Shown one piece after another: positions 9,940 through 19,762 of a stretch of DNA of 64,000 nt. Both the position numbers and the translations under genes were made by a program. The stretch's first letter is position 1, and every line of letters begins with the position of its first letter. The notes beneath the pieces were generated by a model. The model worked only from the letters and a program-made list of their open reading frames with translations. It had not been told where the DNA came from and ran no database searches. Origin of the DNA: Nansenia antarctica (taxonomy: Eukaryota > Chordata > Actinopteri > Argentiniformes > Microstomatidae); NCBI GenBank assembly GCA_963989245.1, contig OZ022346.1, positions 113,501 through 177,500 on the forward strand, written 5' to 3'.

Positions 9940-9994
9940 GTAGTAGTAGTGGTAGTAGTAGTAGCAGTAGTAGTAGTAATAGTATAGTAGTAGC

Positions 9995-10025
<31 letters not shown>

Positions 10026-10055
10026 ATAGTAGTAGTAGCAGTAGTAGTAATAGTA
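9940..10055. repeat. (AGT)n microsatellite, right part
   Basis: Imperfect AGT triplets continuing the array at 5355-5419. It ends at TA, directly before the Tc1-like element. Confidence 0.93.
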
Positions 10056-11482
10056 CAGTCCCTGACAAAAGTCTTGTCACTTATCCATTTTGTAGAAACA
10101 ACAGTTTATAACCTGACTTTTAATTAATCCATTGGTTTTAGAAATGGCTCATATGAAAGCAAAAACCCTTCCAAATGATGTTTAATATACCAAAATAAAT
10201 TTGCTTCACTGAAGAAAGATTGATCATTTAATGAACACAGAAAGGTCAGATTTTGGCAAGACATAAGTTTTGTCGCCTACAGAGAGTAATGTGAAAATTG
10301 AACAAATAATTTACTTCAAATACTAAAATATGTTGCATAACTTCAGTGAATTAAGTAGTGGTGCTGTGAGATCCATATCTAATATATTGTATGACTTCCA
10401 TGAGCTTGAAGGTCTGCATCCATGCGGTTCGGCAATGATTCATACAATTTATTGATGAAGTCATCAGGAATAGCAAAGAAAGCAGTCTTACATGCCTCCC
10501 AGAGTTCATCAAGATTCTTTGGTTTCGTCTTCCATGCTTCCTCTTTCATTCTACCCCAGACATGCTCAATGATGTTCATGTCTGGTGACTGGGCTGGCCA
10601 GTCCTGGAGCACCTTGATCTTCTTCGCCTTGAGGAACTTTGATGTAGAGATGGAAGTATGCGATGGAGCACCATCCTGCTGCAAAATTTGACCCCTTTTA
10701 TGGTTGGGAATGTAAGAGGTAGCTAATACTTCTTGATATTTTAGGCTATTGATATTGCCTTCCACCCTGCAAATCTCTCGCACACCTCTGGGTGAATCTT
10801 GGATCCATGCGGGCTCCAGTAGGTCTCCTGCAATATTTGCGGAGGCTGTGATGTAATTCAACCGAAGATTCATCTGAGAAATCCACCTTCTGCCACTTTT
10901 CCAGCGTCCATCCTTTTAGCAGACTGTGGGTCTTGGCAAATGCCACACGTTTTTTTAATTGCCTTTTGTTTAGTGCTGGTTTCTGGGCACTGATTCGACC
11001 ATGGAGGCCATTTCGAGACAGAATTCTACAAACTGTTCTGGTTGACACAGGGACTTGAGGTGACCAGGCCTGGTGGAGCTCTGCTGCAGTGGAAAAGGGG
11101 CTGGCCTTGGATTTTCGAGCCAACAAACGGTCCTCCCGAGCAGTTGTCTTGCGGGGTCTGCCGGACCTGGGCTTGTCAAAAACATCTCCAGTCTCTTCAA
11201 ATATTTTTCTTATTCTTTGTACTTGACGCTGAGACACATTGAAGGTGTCAGCCACCTCAGCAGTCTTCAGCCTCTTGATAATCAACGCTTTGGTCTCAGG
11301 GTGAATCTTAGGCATGTTGTCAGAGGTCAAGTTGCAGTTGATGTGAAGGTCTGGTGTGCTGGGATTCTTTTTATACACACCCACTAATTGATTGATCAAT
11401 TATTGATCATAGGTGAGGCTGTAATCTAGGATTGGGTGCATCATATGACAAGGCGACAAGACTTTTGTCTTTGCAAAAACTG
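10056..11482 (-). mobile_element. Tc1-like transposon, decayed
   Basis: The left end is CAGTCCCTGACAAAAGTC. Read from the right, the element starts CAGTTTTTGCAAAGACAAAAG; both ends share GACAAAAGTCTTGTC as inverted repeats. A broken transposase gene fills most of the interior on the minus strand. A TA precedes the left end, but the right flank is AC, so the right end or target duplication has decayed. Confidence 0.87.
10379..11315 (-). pseudogene. Tc1-like transposase, broken
   Basis: Translation starts at 11315 (MPKIHPETKALIIKRLKTAE) with the N-terminal helix-turn-helix, then a second DNA-binding region (SGRPRKTTAREDRLL, SRNGLHGRISAQKP). The first catalytic aspartate lies in DFSDESSVEL near 10885. 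Soon after, near 10800-10840, the reading frame changes and a segment that should include the conserved KHGG-WG block is missing. The second frame holds the second aspartate (QQDGAPSHTS) and the third catalytic position (HVWGRMKEE) and ends at 10379. No functional protein is expected. Confidence 0.87.
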
Positions 11483-11594
11483 ACTCAGTGGGCTTTACCA
11501 AGCTGTGAACGTTAGAATGCTTTTCAGCAGTTTCGTTTTGCACCAAAACATTATTTCAAAAGCTGTTGGGATTGAATTTAGCCATTTCTTGTAA
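11483..11594. other. no recognised feature
   Basis: A short stretch between the Tc1-like element and the G-rich array. On the minus strand it contains ATGGCTAAATTCAATCCC, which translates like the start of the nearby gag, but only over six residues. Confidence 0.3.
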
Positions 11595-14262
11595 ATGGAG
11601 GTAGTGATACCAGCGGAGGAGAGGGAGAGGGGGGCGCAGGGGGGGAGGGAGGTGGAGAGGGAGGGGGGGAGGGAAGGGGGGGCGGAGGAGAGGGAGAGGG
11701 GGGCGCAGGGGAGGAGGGAGGTGGAGAGGGAGGGGGGGGCGGAGGGGAGGGAGGTGGAGAGGGAGAGGGGGGAGGGAAGGGGGGGCGGAGGAGAGGGAGA
11801 GGGGGGCGCAGGGGAGGAGGGAGGTGGAGAGGGAGGGGGGGGCGGAGGGGAGGGAGGTGGAGAGGGAGGGGGGGGCGGAGGGGAGGGAGGTGGAGAGGGA
11901 GGTGGAGAGGGAGAGGGGGGCGCAGGGGAGGAGGGAGGTGGAGAGGGAGGGGGGGAGGGAAGGGGGGGCGGAGGAGAGGGAGGGGGGGGCGCAGGGGAGG
12001 AGGGAGGTGGAGAGGGAGGGGGGGAGGGAAGGGGGGGCGGAGGGGAGGGAGGGGGGGGCGCAGGGGAGGAGGGAGGTGGAGAGGGAGGTGGAGAGGGAGG
12101 GGGGGGCGGAGGGGAGGGAGGGGGGGGCGCAGGGGAGGAGGGAGGTGGAGAGGGAGGGGGGGAGGGAGGGGAGGGAGGTGGAGAGGGAGGGGGGGAGGGA
12201 AGGGGGGGCGGAGGAGAGGGAGAGGGGGGCGCAGGGGAGGAGGGAGGTGGGGAGGGAAGGGGGGGCGGAGGGGAGGGAGAGGGGGGCGCAGGGGAGGAGG
12301 GAGGTGGAGAGGGAAGGGGGGGCGGAGGGGAGGGAGGAGAGGGAGGTGGGGACGGAGGTGGAGAGGGAGGGGAGGGAGGTGGAGAGGGAGGGGGGGGCGG
12401 AGGGGAGGGAGGTGGAGAGGGAGGGGGGGAGGGAAGGGGGGGCGGAGGAGAGGGAGAGGGGGGCGCAGGGGAGGAGGGAGGTGGAGAGGGAGGGGGGGAG
12501 GGAAGGGGGGGCGGAGGAGAGGGAGAGGGGGGCGCAGGGGAGGAGGGAGGTGGGGAGGGAAGGGGGGGCGGAGGGGAGGGAGGAGAGGGAGGTGGGGACG
12601 GAGGTGGAGAGGGAGGGGAGGGAGGTGGAGAGGGAGGGGGGGGCGGAGGGGAGGGAGGTGGAGAGGGAGGGGGGGAGGGAAGGGGGGGCGGAGGAGAGGG
12701 AGAGGGGGGCGCAGGGGAGGAGGGAGGTGGAGAGGGAGGGGGGGAGGGAAGGGGGGTCGGAGGAGAGGGAGAGGGGGGCGCAGGGGAGGAGGGAGGTGGG
12801 GAGGGAAGGGGGGGCGGAGGGGAGGGAGAGGGGGGCGCAGGGGAGGAGGGAGGTGGGGAGGGAAGGGGGGGCGGAGGGGAGGGAGGAGAGGGAGGTGGGG
12901 ACGGAGGTGGAGAGGGAGGGGAGGGAGGTAGAGAGGGAGGTGGGGAGGGAATGGGGGGCGGAGGGGAGGGAGGAGAGGGAGGTGGGGACGGAGGTGGAGA
13001 GGGAGGAGAGGGAGGTGGGGGGGGGGGTGGGGAGGGAAGGGGGGGCGGAGGGGAGGGAGGTGGGGAGGGGGGGGGGGGCGGAGGGGAGGGAGGTGGGGAC
13101 GGAGGGGGGGGCGGAGGGGAGGGAGGTGGGGAAGGAGGGGGGGGCGGAGGAGAGGGAGGGGGGGGCGCAGGGGAGGAGGGAGGTGGAGAGGGAGGGGGGG
13201 AGGGAGGGGGGGGCGGAGGGGAGGGAGGGGGGGGCGCAGGGGAGGAGGGAGGTGGAGAGGGAGGGGGGGAGGGAGGGGAGGGAGGTGGAGAGGGAGGGGG
13301 GGAGGGAAGGGGGGGCGGAGGAGAGGGAGAGGGGGGCGCAGGGGAGGAGGGAGGTGGGGAGGGAAGGGGGGGCGGAGGGGAGGGAGAGGGGGGCGCAGGG
13401 GAGGAGGGAGGTGGAGAGGGAAGGGTGGGCGGAGGGGAGGGAGGAGAGGGAGGTGGGGACGGAGGTGGAGAGGGAGGGGAGGGAGGTGGAGAGGGAGGGG
13501 GGGGCGGAGGGGAGGGAGGTGGAGAGGGAGGGGGTGAGGGAAGGGGGGGCGGAGGAGAGGGAGAGGGGGGCGCAGGGGAGGAGGGAGGTGGAGAGGGAGG
13601 GGGGGAGGGAAGGGGGGGCGGAGGAGAGGGAGAGGGGGGCGCAGGGGAGGAGGGAGGTGGGGAGGGAAGGGGGGGCGGAGGGGAGGGAGGAGAGGGAGGT
13701 GGGGACGGAGGTGGAGAGGGAGGGGAGGGAGGTGGAGAGGGAGGGGGGGGCGGAGGGGAGGGAGGTGGAGAGGGAGGGGGGGAGGGAAGGGGGGGCGGAG
13801 GAGAGGGAGAGGGGGGCGCAGGGGAGGAGGGAGGTGGAGAGGGAGGGGGGGAGGGAAGGGGGGGCGGAGGAGAGGGAGAGGGGGGCGCAGGGGAGGAGGG
13901 AGGTGGGGAGGGAAGGGGGGGCGGAGGGGAGGGAGAGGGGGGCGCAGGGGAGGAGGGAGGTGGGGAGGGAAGGGGGGGCGGAGGGGAGGGAGGAGAGGGA
14001 GGTGGGGACGGAGGTGGAGAGGGAGGGGAGGGAGGTGGAGAGGGAGGTGGGGAGGGAATGGGGGGCGGAGGGGAGGGAGGAGAGGGAGGTGGGGACGGAG
14101 GTGGAGAGGGAGGAGAGGGAGGTGGGGGGGGGGTGGGGAGGGAAGGGGGGGCGGAGGGGAGGGAGGTGGGGAGGGAGGGGGGGGGCGGAGGGGAGGGAGG
14201 TGGGGACGGAGGGGGGGGCGGAGGGGAGGGAGGTGGGGAAGGAGGGGGGGGCGGAGGGGCCC
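11595..14262. repeat. 2.7-kb G-rich (C-rich on minus) complex minisatellite
   Basis: The plus strand is almost pure purine, made of blocks such as GGGAGGTGGAGAGGGAGG, GGGGGGCGGAGGGGAGGG and GGGGCGCAGGGGAGGAGG. Two long halves, about 11780-13010 and 13140-14140, repeat the same block order. No stop codons can form from these units, so frames of more than 900 codons stay open on both strands. On the minus strand it continues the acidic snapc4 exon in frame as Pro/Ser/Leu-rich sequence. Long G runs make quadruplex formation and copy-number variation likely (inference). Confidence 0.95.
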
Positions 14263-14615
14263 AGCTTCACCATCAGGGGGTGGAGCGTCCCAGGGGCGGC
14301 AGGGGAGGGGGGGGCTGGGACCCAGAGCTCCATGGCGGGGGGGCTGTACACCTCCCATTCCACCTCCTCCTCCACCTCCTCCTCCACCTCCACCCTGCCT
14401 GCTCTCTTCTTCTTCTTCTCTTCATCACTGTCCATGAACACCATGGTGAGGCTGGGTACCTCCTTGGAGCTGCTGTTCCTCTCCTCCTCCTCCTCCCTCT
14501 CCACCTCCTTTTCCACCTCCCTCTCTTCCTCCCTCTCTCCCTGCAGCTGCTTCTGTAGTTGGATCTTCCTCTACCTCCTCCTCTCATTCCTCTGGTCACG
14601 GACCCGCCTCGTGAG
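14263..14615 (-). CDS. snapc4: snapc4 acidic exon, disturbed, open into the G-rich array
   Basis: An acceptor (TGTGTGAACAG at 14616) is followed by LTRRVRDQRNERRR, an in-frame TAG, then RKIQLQKQLQGER. A different frame continues as EVEKEVEREEEEERNSS, MVFMDSDEEKKKKRAG and EVYSPPAMELWVPAP. The last motif resembles SNAP190's conserved YMVPDMDLWVPA after its serine/acidic stretch, and the position directly after the Myb exons agrees. The stop at about 14573 and the frame change before about 14545 indicate a damaged gene, an assembly error or unrecognised splicing. The 3' limit is uncertain: GTGAAGC after CACCCCCTGATG near 14274 is a candidate donor; otherwise the frame runs into the array. Confidence 0.66.
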
Positions 14616-14630
14616 CTGTTCACACAAACA

Positions 14631-14790
14631 GACCAGCAGACCAATCACAACAGAGTAACAGACCAGCTGACCAATCACAACAGAGTAACAGACCAGCTGA
14701 CCAATCACAACAGAGTAACAGACCAGCGGACCAATCACAACAGAGTAACAGACCAGCTGACCAATCACAACAGAGTAACAGACCACCTGA
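14631..14790. repeat. 30-bp intronic tandem repeat
   Basis: Five to six copies of a 30-bp unit containing GACCAGCTGACCAATCACAA followed by CAGAGTAACA. It fills the short intron between the exons at 14792-14877 and 14263-14615. Confidence 0.95.
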
Positions 14791-14791
14791 C

Positions 14792-14877
14792 CTTGATTCC
14801 GTTCATCCTCCTCCACTGCATCATCACCTGACAGTCCAGACGCCCAGGCATCTCAGCTGCCATCCTCGCCCATTTAC
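14792..14877 (-). CDS. snapc4: snapc4 exon, Myb repeat C-terminal half
   Basis: An 86-bp exon with acceptor CGGCAG before GTAAATGG and donor ATCAAG then GTCAGG. It encodes KWARMAAEMPGRLDCQVMMQ then WRRMNGIK, the second and third helices of a Myb repeat, matching the SNAP190 block WAKIASELPHRSGSQCLSKW. The first two bases complete the split glycine codon left by the exon at 17221-17315, so phases agree exactly. SNAP190 uses these repeats to bind the proximal sequence element of snRNA promoters. Confidence 0.88.
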
Positions 14878-15600
14878 CTGCCGACCAATCAGGAGAGAAC
14901 ACACATAACCCTCTACTAGCTGACCAATCAGGAGAGAGAACACACTCTAACTTTACCTGCAATTGATAATAAACCTAAATAACCTAACCTAACTGATATG
15001 ATGCGTTTTTGTGTGACTATATGCAAATGTTGTGTGCCTATCAAATATTGCAATACTCATTGTTTAACCTTAAACATACTTTAAGTATGGTCACTCTCAG
15101 GACAGAAACTGACCACTCTGAGGCAACATGCGTTTCTGTGAAATTGGAACTGGGCCAGATTTAGAAACCACGGCTAGTGGGGACCAGTATAGGTTACCAG
15201 TGGTCAGCAGGGTAGAACAGCATGAACACAGCATAGCCATGTATGGGAACTCATGTCAGTATTGTAAGTTACGAGGTAAAAGCTATTTCCTCTCTGAGAA
15301 CTGTATATAAGCTGTAACAAACATCAGTACTTTGCTTGGCATCTCTTTATGCCACAGCCAGGCTCGGCACCAGCCATGTCGTAGCCATGCTTGAAGCTTG
15401 GACTTAACAGACAGAGCATGCTGCCTTGGAAACATCTGTACATGGGAATGCAACCCAGATCTGCCTAATACAATGATTACGATTCAACCTTCTCTCTGAG
15501 TCATCAATATATCATTTCCGGCCACGTGACCAAGAAAGATCAATATATCACTAACCCTAAACCTAAATATCATATTAATGTTTCATCCTCTTGTGTCAAT
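14878..15600. other. intronic, no gene recognised
   Basis: Apart from two copies of a GACCAATCAGGAGAGA motif near 14882-14940, I see no exon, RNA gene or known transposon. It lies in the snapc4 intron between 14877 and 17221. Confidence 0.4.
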
Positions 15601-15607
15601 AATGAAT

Positions 15608-15937
15608 ATACAACCCAAACCCAACACTACCCTAACCCTAACCCAACACTACCCTAACCCAACACTACCCTAACCCAACACTACCCTAACCCTAACCCAA
15701 CACTACCCTAACCCAACACTTAACCATCACAGTATAAACCCTAACCCAACACTACCCTAACCCTAACCCAACACTACCCTAACCCAACACTATCCTAACC
15801 CTAACCCAACACTACCCTAACCCAACACTTAACCATCACAGTATAAACCCTAACCCAACACTACCCTAACCCTAACCCAACACTACCCTAACCCAACACT
15901 TAACCATCACAGTATAAACCCTAACCCAACACTTCCC
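15608..15937. repeat. telomere-like CCCTAA-rich array
   Basis: Interspersed ACCCTAACCCTAACCC and CCAACACTA units form a 12-22-bp repeat. The longer unit with TTAACCATCACAGTATAAAC recurs three times (about 15720, 15832 and 15900). Frequent CCCTAA gives it telomere-like sequence inside a gene intron. Confidence 0.9.
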
Positions 15938-17195
15938 CTGCCTAGTTAACCTGCCTAGTTAACCTGCCTAGTTAACCTGTCTAGTTAACCTGCCTAGTTA
16001 ACCTGCCTAGTTAACCCTGCCTAGTTAACCTGCCTAGTTAACCCTGCCTAGTAAACCTGCCTAGTTAACCTGTCTAGTTAACCTGCCTAGTTAACCTGCC
16101 TAGTTAACCTGCCTAGTTAACCTGCCTAGTTAACCCAGACTAGTTAACCTGCCTAGTTAACCTGCCTAGTTAACCCAGACTAGTTAACCTGCCTAGTTAA
16201 CCTGCCTAGTTAACCTGTCTAGTTAACCTGTCTAGTTAACCTGCCTAGTTAACCTGCCTAGTTAACCCTGCCTAGTTAACCTGCCTAGTTAACCCTGTCT
16301 AGTTATCCTGCCTAGTTAACCTGTCTAGTTAACCTGCCTAGTTATCCTGCCTAGTTAACCTGTCTAGTTAACCCTGTCTAGTTAACCCTGTCTAGTTAAC
16401 CCAGACTAGTTAACCTGCCTAGTTAACCTGTCTAGTTAACCTGCCTAGTTAACCTGCCTAGTTAACCTGCCTAGTTAACCTGCCTAGTTAACCCTGCCTA
16501 GTTAACCTGCCTAGTTAACCCTGACTAGTTAACCTGTCTAGTTAACCTGCCTAGTTAACCTGTCTAGTTAACCTGCCTAGTTAACCTGCCTAGTTAACCC
16601 TGCCTAGTTAACCTGCCTAGTTAACCTGTCTAGTTAACCTGTCTAGTTAACCCTGTCTAGTTAACCTGTCTAGTTAACCTGCCTAGTTAACCTGCCTAGT
16701 TAACCCAGACTAGTTAACCTGTCTAGTTAACCTGTCTAGTTAACCTGCCTAGTTAACCTGTCTAGTTAACCCTGTCTAGTTAACCTGACTAGTTAACCTG
16801 TCTAGTTAACCTGTCTAGTTAACCCTGCCTAGTTAACCTGACTAGTTAACCTGCCTAGTTAACCTGTCTAGTTAACCTGCCTAGTTAACCTGCCTAGTTA
16901 ACCTGCCTAGTTAACCCTGTCTAGTTAACCTGTCTAGTTAACCCTGTCTAGTTAACCTGTCTAGTTAACCTGCCTAGTTAACCCTGCCTAGTTAACCTGA
17001 CTAGTTAACCTGCCTAGTTAACCTGCCTAGTTAACCTGTCTAGTTAACCTGCCTAGTTAACCTGCCTAGTTAACCCTGTCTAGTTAACCTGCCTAGTTAA
17101 CCTGTCTAGTTAACCTGTCTAGTTAACCTGCCTAGTTAACCCTGTCTAGTTAACCTGCCTAGTTAACCTGCCTAGTTAACCCAGACTAGTTAGGG
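15938..17195. repeat. 13-bp minisatellite
   Basis: About 95 copies of CTAGTTAACCTGC with CCTG(T/C)CTAG, AACCCTG and CCAGACTAG variants. Each unit contains the palindromic GTTAAC and often ACTAGT. Confidence 0.97.
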
Positions 17196-17220
17196 TTATA
17201 ACACGTTCATCAGTTCCAAC

Positions 17221-17315
17221 CTTCTCCATGTTTATGCACCAGTTGCCGTAGCAACAGCTGCTCCTCCAGGCTGAAGGCGCCTCTCTTCACGTCCTCCCGC
17301 AGACAGTCCAGGTAC
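17221..17315 (-). CDS. snapc4: snapc4 exon, Myb repeat junction
   Basis: A 95-bp exon. The acceptor TGTGTGTAG precedes GTACCTGG. It translates as YLDCLREDVKRGAFSLEEQL then LLRQLVHKHGEG: the end of one Myb repeat and the first helix of the next. The first base completes the arginine codon from the exon at 19573-19667 and the last base begins a glycine completed at 14877. The donor reads GGAGAAG then GTTGGAAC, weaker than consensus. The upstream intron is a CA microsatellite reaching the acceptor. Confidence 0.88.

Positions 17316-17358
<43 letters not shown>
17316..17358. repeat. (CA)n microsatellite at the splice acceptor
   Basis: About 20 CA units directly abut the acceptor AG of the 17221-17315 exon. 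On the transcribed strand this is (TG)n in place of a normal polypyrimidine tract. Confidence 0.95.
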
Positions 17359-17360
<2 letters not shown>

Positions 17361-17524
17361 CACAGACAGTCCTGTCTGTCTGTCTGTCTGTCCACCAGCA
17401 GAGCTTCAGATAAATGAATCCAAACAGCGACAGAGACGACGTCTGAAACACTGCAGGGCTCTATCACACCCTAACCCATCACACCCTAACCTACAATCTC
17501 CATGGGGGGGGGGAAGGGTTAGGT
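17359..17524. other. intronic, no gene recognised
   Basis: Contains a short (CTGT)n run near 17371-17392 and two CACACCCTAACC motifs near 17464-17490. No gene is seen. Confidence 0.4.
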
Positions 17525-17678
17525 GTGTGTGTGTGTGTGTGTGTGTGTACCTGTCTCTAGGAGGTGAGTGAAGGGTTAGGGTTAGGTGTGTGTGTGTGTG
17601 TGTACCTGTCTCTAGGAGGTGAGTGAAGGGTTAGGTGTGTGTGTGTGTACCTGTCTCTAGGAGGTGAGTGAAGGGTTA
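17525..17678. repeat. GT-rich minisatellite holding copies of a splice junction
   Basis: Three units of (GT)n followed by ACCTGTCTCTAGGAGGTGAG and AAGGGTTAGG. ACCTGTCTCTA matches the 3' end and donor of the snapc4 exon at 19573-19580 (minus strand, AGAGACAG then GTAC). The same unit resumes at 19500-19572, so the intervening elements were inserted into this array. Confidence 0.88.
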
Positions 17679-18545
17679 AGGCCAATGCACACGTTGTGCG
17701 ATTTTGTCGTGCGACGGAATTGTTTTGGTCGTGCGACCGGAAAAAAATATTAGATTCCATTGTTTTGAATGAGACAAGGCACACGGCGTGCGACGAGTCG
17801 CACCGCACTGTCGAATTTTTTCGTGCGACGGATTGCGTCACAATGGGAAAATTGGGAAACTTCAACTGGTGCATCTAAATGAATTGAGTCACTCATAACA
17901 GGGAGAGAGACTGGAGCATATATTTTACACGCATCTTTCGGTCATAGACAGCTAGCTTGCTGAGCATCAACTAATTTTCCATAACGTAAAAAGGAGGCGG
18001 TTGGTTGTGGGTCTACGAGATTCTGCAGTCTCACAATGAAATGAGAGTTCAACTTGGTCAACAGTTGAGGCTGTAGTGTACAGGATGACCGCTCCAGACA
18101 ACTTACTTCAGGGTGAACAGACAGGAGTTTGACGTGGATCTGGGAGAGATTGGAGCCGTCGTCACCAAGATGCCAACCACATTGCGAGAGTATAACATAT
18201 GTGCTTTAAGGAGGGTATTGTAGTGCCAAGAGACAGGAGTCGTAGGCAGCGTATCAAATGACAAAGCTAAACGTTTAATGAAGGACATGAATGATCGTCA
18301 ACAACACACTCAAGCAGTAAGTAGAATAAACAACTCGCGTACCACGCACTAAACTGTCCGTGCGGAACAATACTCCCAACCCATATTTCCTTGGGTGATG
18401 TCAACCCACCAAAGTATTACGTTATTTAACATGATGGCATACATTAACATGTGAATAAAATATTACTAAAAAAGTATTGTCATTTCAGTGTCTCCTGCAT
18501 TGCATTGATTCGTGGCGGGCCGCCATAATGAATTTTCTCCGCCAC
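17679..18545 (+). mobile_element. PIF/Harbinger relic, one end recognised
   Basis: The left end AGGCCAATGCACACG matches the terminal sequence of the complete MITE at 48498-48697, and TTA precedes it as a possible 3-bp target duplication. Near 18100-18195 the translation YFRVNRQEFDVDLGEIGAVV followed by TKMPTTLRE resembles the N-terminal part of a Harbinger transposase. The upstream frame has stops and the rest of the transposase is missing. The matching right end was not found, so the limit at 18545 is approximate. Confidence 0.62.
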
Positions 18546-19134
18546 TAAAGCCCGGTACACACATAAGGACTTAGGATTTTTTTAAAGGATTTTATCTGAG
18601 ACAGACCCCACACATGAAGATAAAAAATCTTGGATTGAACAGCCTTGATCGTATTGTGTGTGGTGTGCGCCGATATTCCCATCCGAAAAGAAGAAGTCAG
18701 CTCGCTTCTTGATTGGCTACATTCCATTCACGTCACAATCGGACTCGCGAACAGGGTTGCCAGATGGGATTGACATTTTCCACCCTAACCACAGTCTAAA
18801 ACCGCTAATTCCACCAAAAAAAACACAGCCCATCTGGCAACCCTAGTCGGGAGTTGTCGGGAGTCGGGAGTTGCCCACACACATAAGGATTTTTGGTCGT
18901 AAATATTGAACACATACAACATTTACGATTGTCGGCCCCGACCATTTTCAGGATATCTTGGTATTTGATCACCTGCTATATAAAACATCACCGCTCGGCT
19001 TTAATGGTTTAACCGTTGTTGTTTTTTTGCCATGCTCCCTCTAGTTTTTGGTGAAATTATCGCGCGCGAGGATTGGCCACACCGCCACTAATGTGAAAAT
19101 TCCTGGAGGAAACACTGTTTTGTATTTTGTATTG
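18546..19134. repeat. composite dispersed-repeat region
   Basis: A motif CACACATAAGGA(CTTAGG)ATTTTT occurs in direct orientation near 18559 and 18878. Inverted copies of TTGCCAGAT flank a short block (18755 and 18831). From 18945 to 19115 the sequence matches the dispersed repeat at 4045-4290. No coding sequence is supported; element limits are unclear. Confidence 0.55.
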
Positions 19135-19223
19135 TGCAGCCAAAAAGGCTATCGTAAATCTTTGAGGAAGTAATGTACCCTCAGTTTACTCAAAGATCTA
19201 TGGTAGCCTTTTTTGGCTGCACG
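19135..19223. repeat. imperfect hairpin (inverted repeat)
   Basis: GCAGCCAAAAAGGCTATCGT, AAATCTTTGAG and AAGTAA on the left pair with TTTACTCAAAGATCTATGGT and AGCCTTTTTTGGCTGC on the right, around a loop near 19174-19183. It is a stem of about 35 bp with a few mismatches. Confidence 0.75.
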
Positions 19224-19385
19224 GGGTTGCCAGATTTGTAATCTAGCACGACTGAATGACCAGCCAAATTGTACACACGTTGTATAGAGACCGTACACTG
19301 AAAACCGGACATCTGGCAACCCAAAATGTATATTTACTCTACTGTACGTTAATTGACCGGTAACGTTATACAACTTACAGCCAAC

Positions 19386-19462
19386 ATGGACGATGACAAG
19401 CTGATGACACTAATTCAAAGCCACAGGGAGCTCTTCGACCCCAGTTATGACTGGTTTATACC

Positions 19463-19464
<2 letters not shown>
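19386..19464 (+). CDS. MADF-like first exon, truncated
   Basis: After TTACAGCCAAC an ATG opens MDDDKLMTLIQSHRELFDPS then YDWFIP and reaches a GT splice-donor-like site (CCAG then GTGTGTG). The pattern of acidic start, LI-x3-PELFD/Y-x4-Y resembles the N-terminus of MADF (Myb/SANT-like) proteins, including those encoded beside Harbinger transposases. A GT microsatellite follows immediately and no second exon is visible. It is probably the broken accessory gene of a PIF/Harbinger element; a host-derived gene is possible. Confidence 0.5.
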
Positions 19465-19504
<40 letters not shown>

Positions 19505-19535
19505 CTGTCTCTAGAGGTGAGTGAAGGGTTAGGGT

Positions 19536-19572
<37 letters not shown>
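19465..19572. repeat. GT microsatellite with splice-junction copy
   Basis: Two GT runs separated by ACCTGTCTCTAGAGGTGAGT and GAAGGGTTAGGGTTAG. This is the same unit as 17525-17678. It forms the downstream intron of the next snapc4 exon, whose donor GTACAC merges with it. Confidence 0.9.
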
Positions 19573-19667
19573 CTGTCTCTACACTGGCCATCGTTGCGTC
19601 CCGGAACCTCCAGTCTGATCTTCCACCAGCTGCCGACACCGTACCTGGACACGGCCCTGAGTAACAA
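19573..19667 (-). CDS. snapc4: snapc4 exon, Myb repeat
   Basis: A 95-bp exon between acceptor GTGTGTAG and donor AGAGACAG then GTACAC. It encodes LLLRAVSRYGVGSWWKIRLE then VPGRNDGQCRDR, a Myb repeat core with its tryptophan and the R-D-QCRDR recognition helix. SNAP190 has the closely similar KIREEVPGRSDAQCRDRY. Phase is 0 at the start and 2 at the end, joining exactly to 17315. It is the most 5' snapc4 exon I can find. Confidence 0.9.
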
Positions 19668-19721
<54 letters not shown>

Positions 19722-19762
19722 CAGCATCACACGCCCAGCCTGGACACAGCCCTGAGCAACAA

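Noticed and set aside
11553..11605. ATGGCTAAATTCAATCCC preceded by TGGTATCACTACCTCC, like an LTR element PBS and gag start
   Set aside because: Only six residues resemble the gag start and no LTR or further gag sequence is present; too short to support.
11578..14658. Very long open frames (926-987 codons) on both strands in the G-rich region
   Set aside because: The units cannot form stop codons in any frame, and the products are monotonous Gly/Glu/Arg or Pro/Ser/Leu repeats. Only the minus-strand frame at the right end has real protein similarity.
17679..19464. One intact autonomous Harbinger element
   Set aside because: The right terminus, most of the transposase and later MADF exons are missing; only separate relics can be supported.
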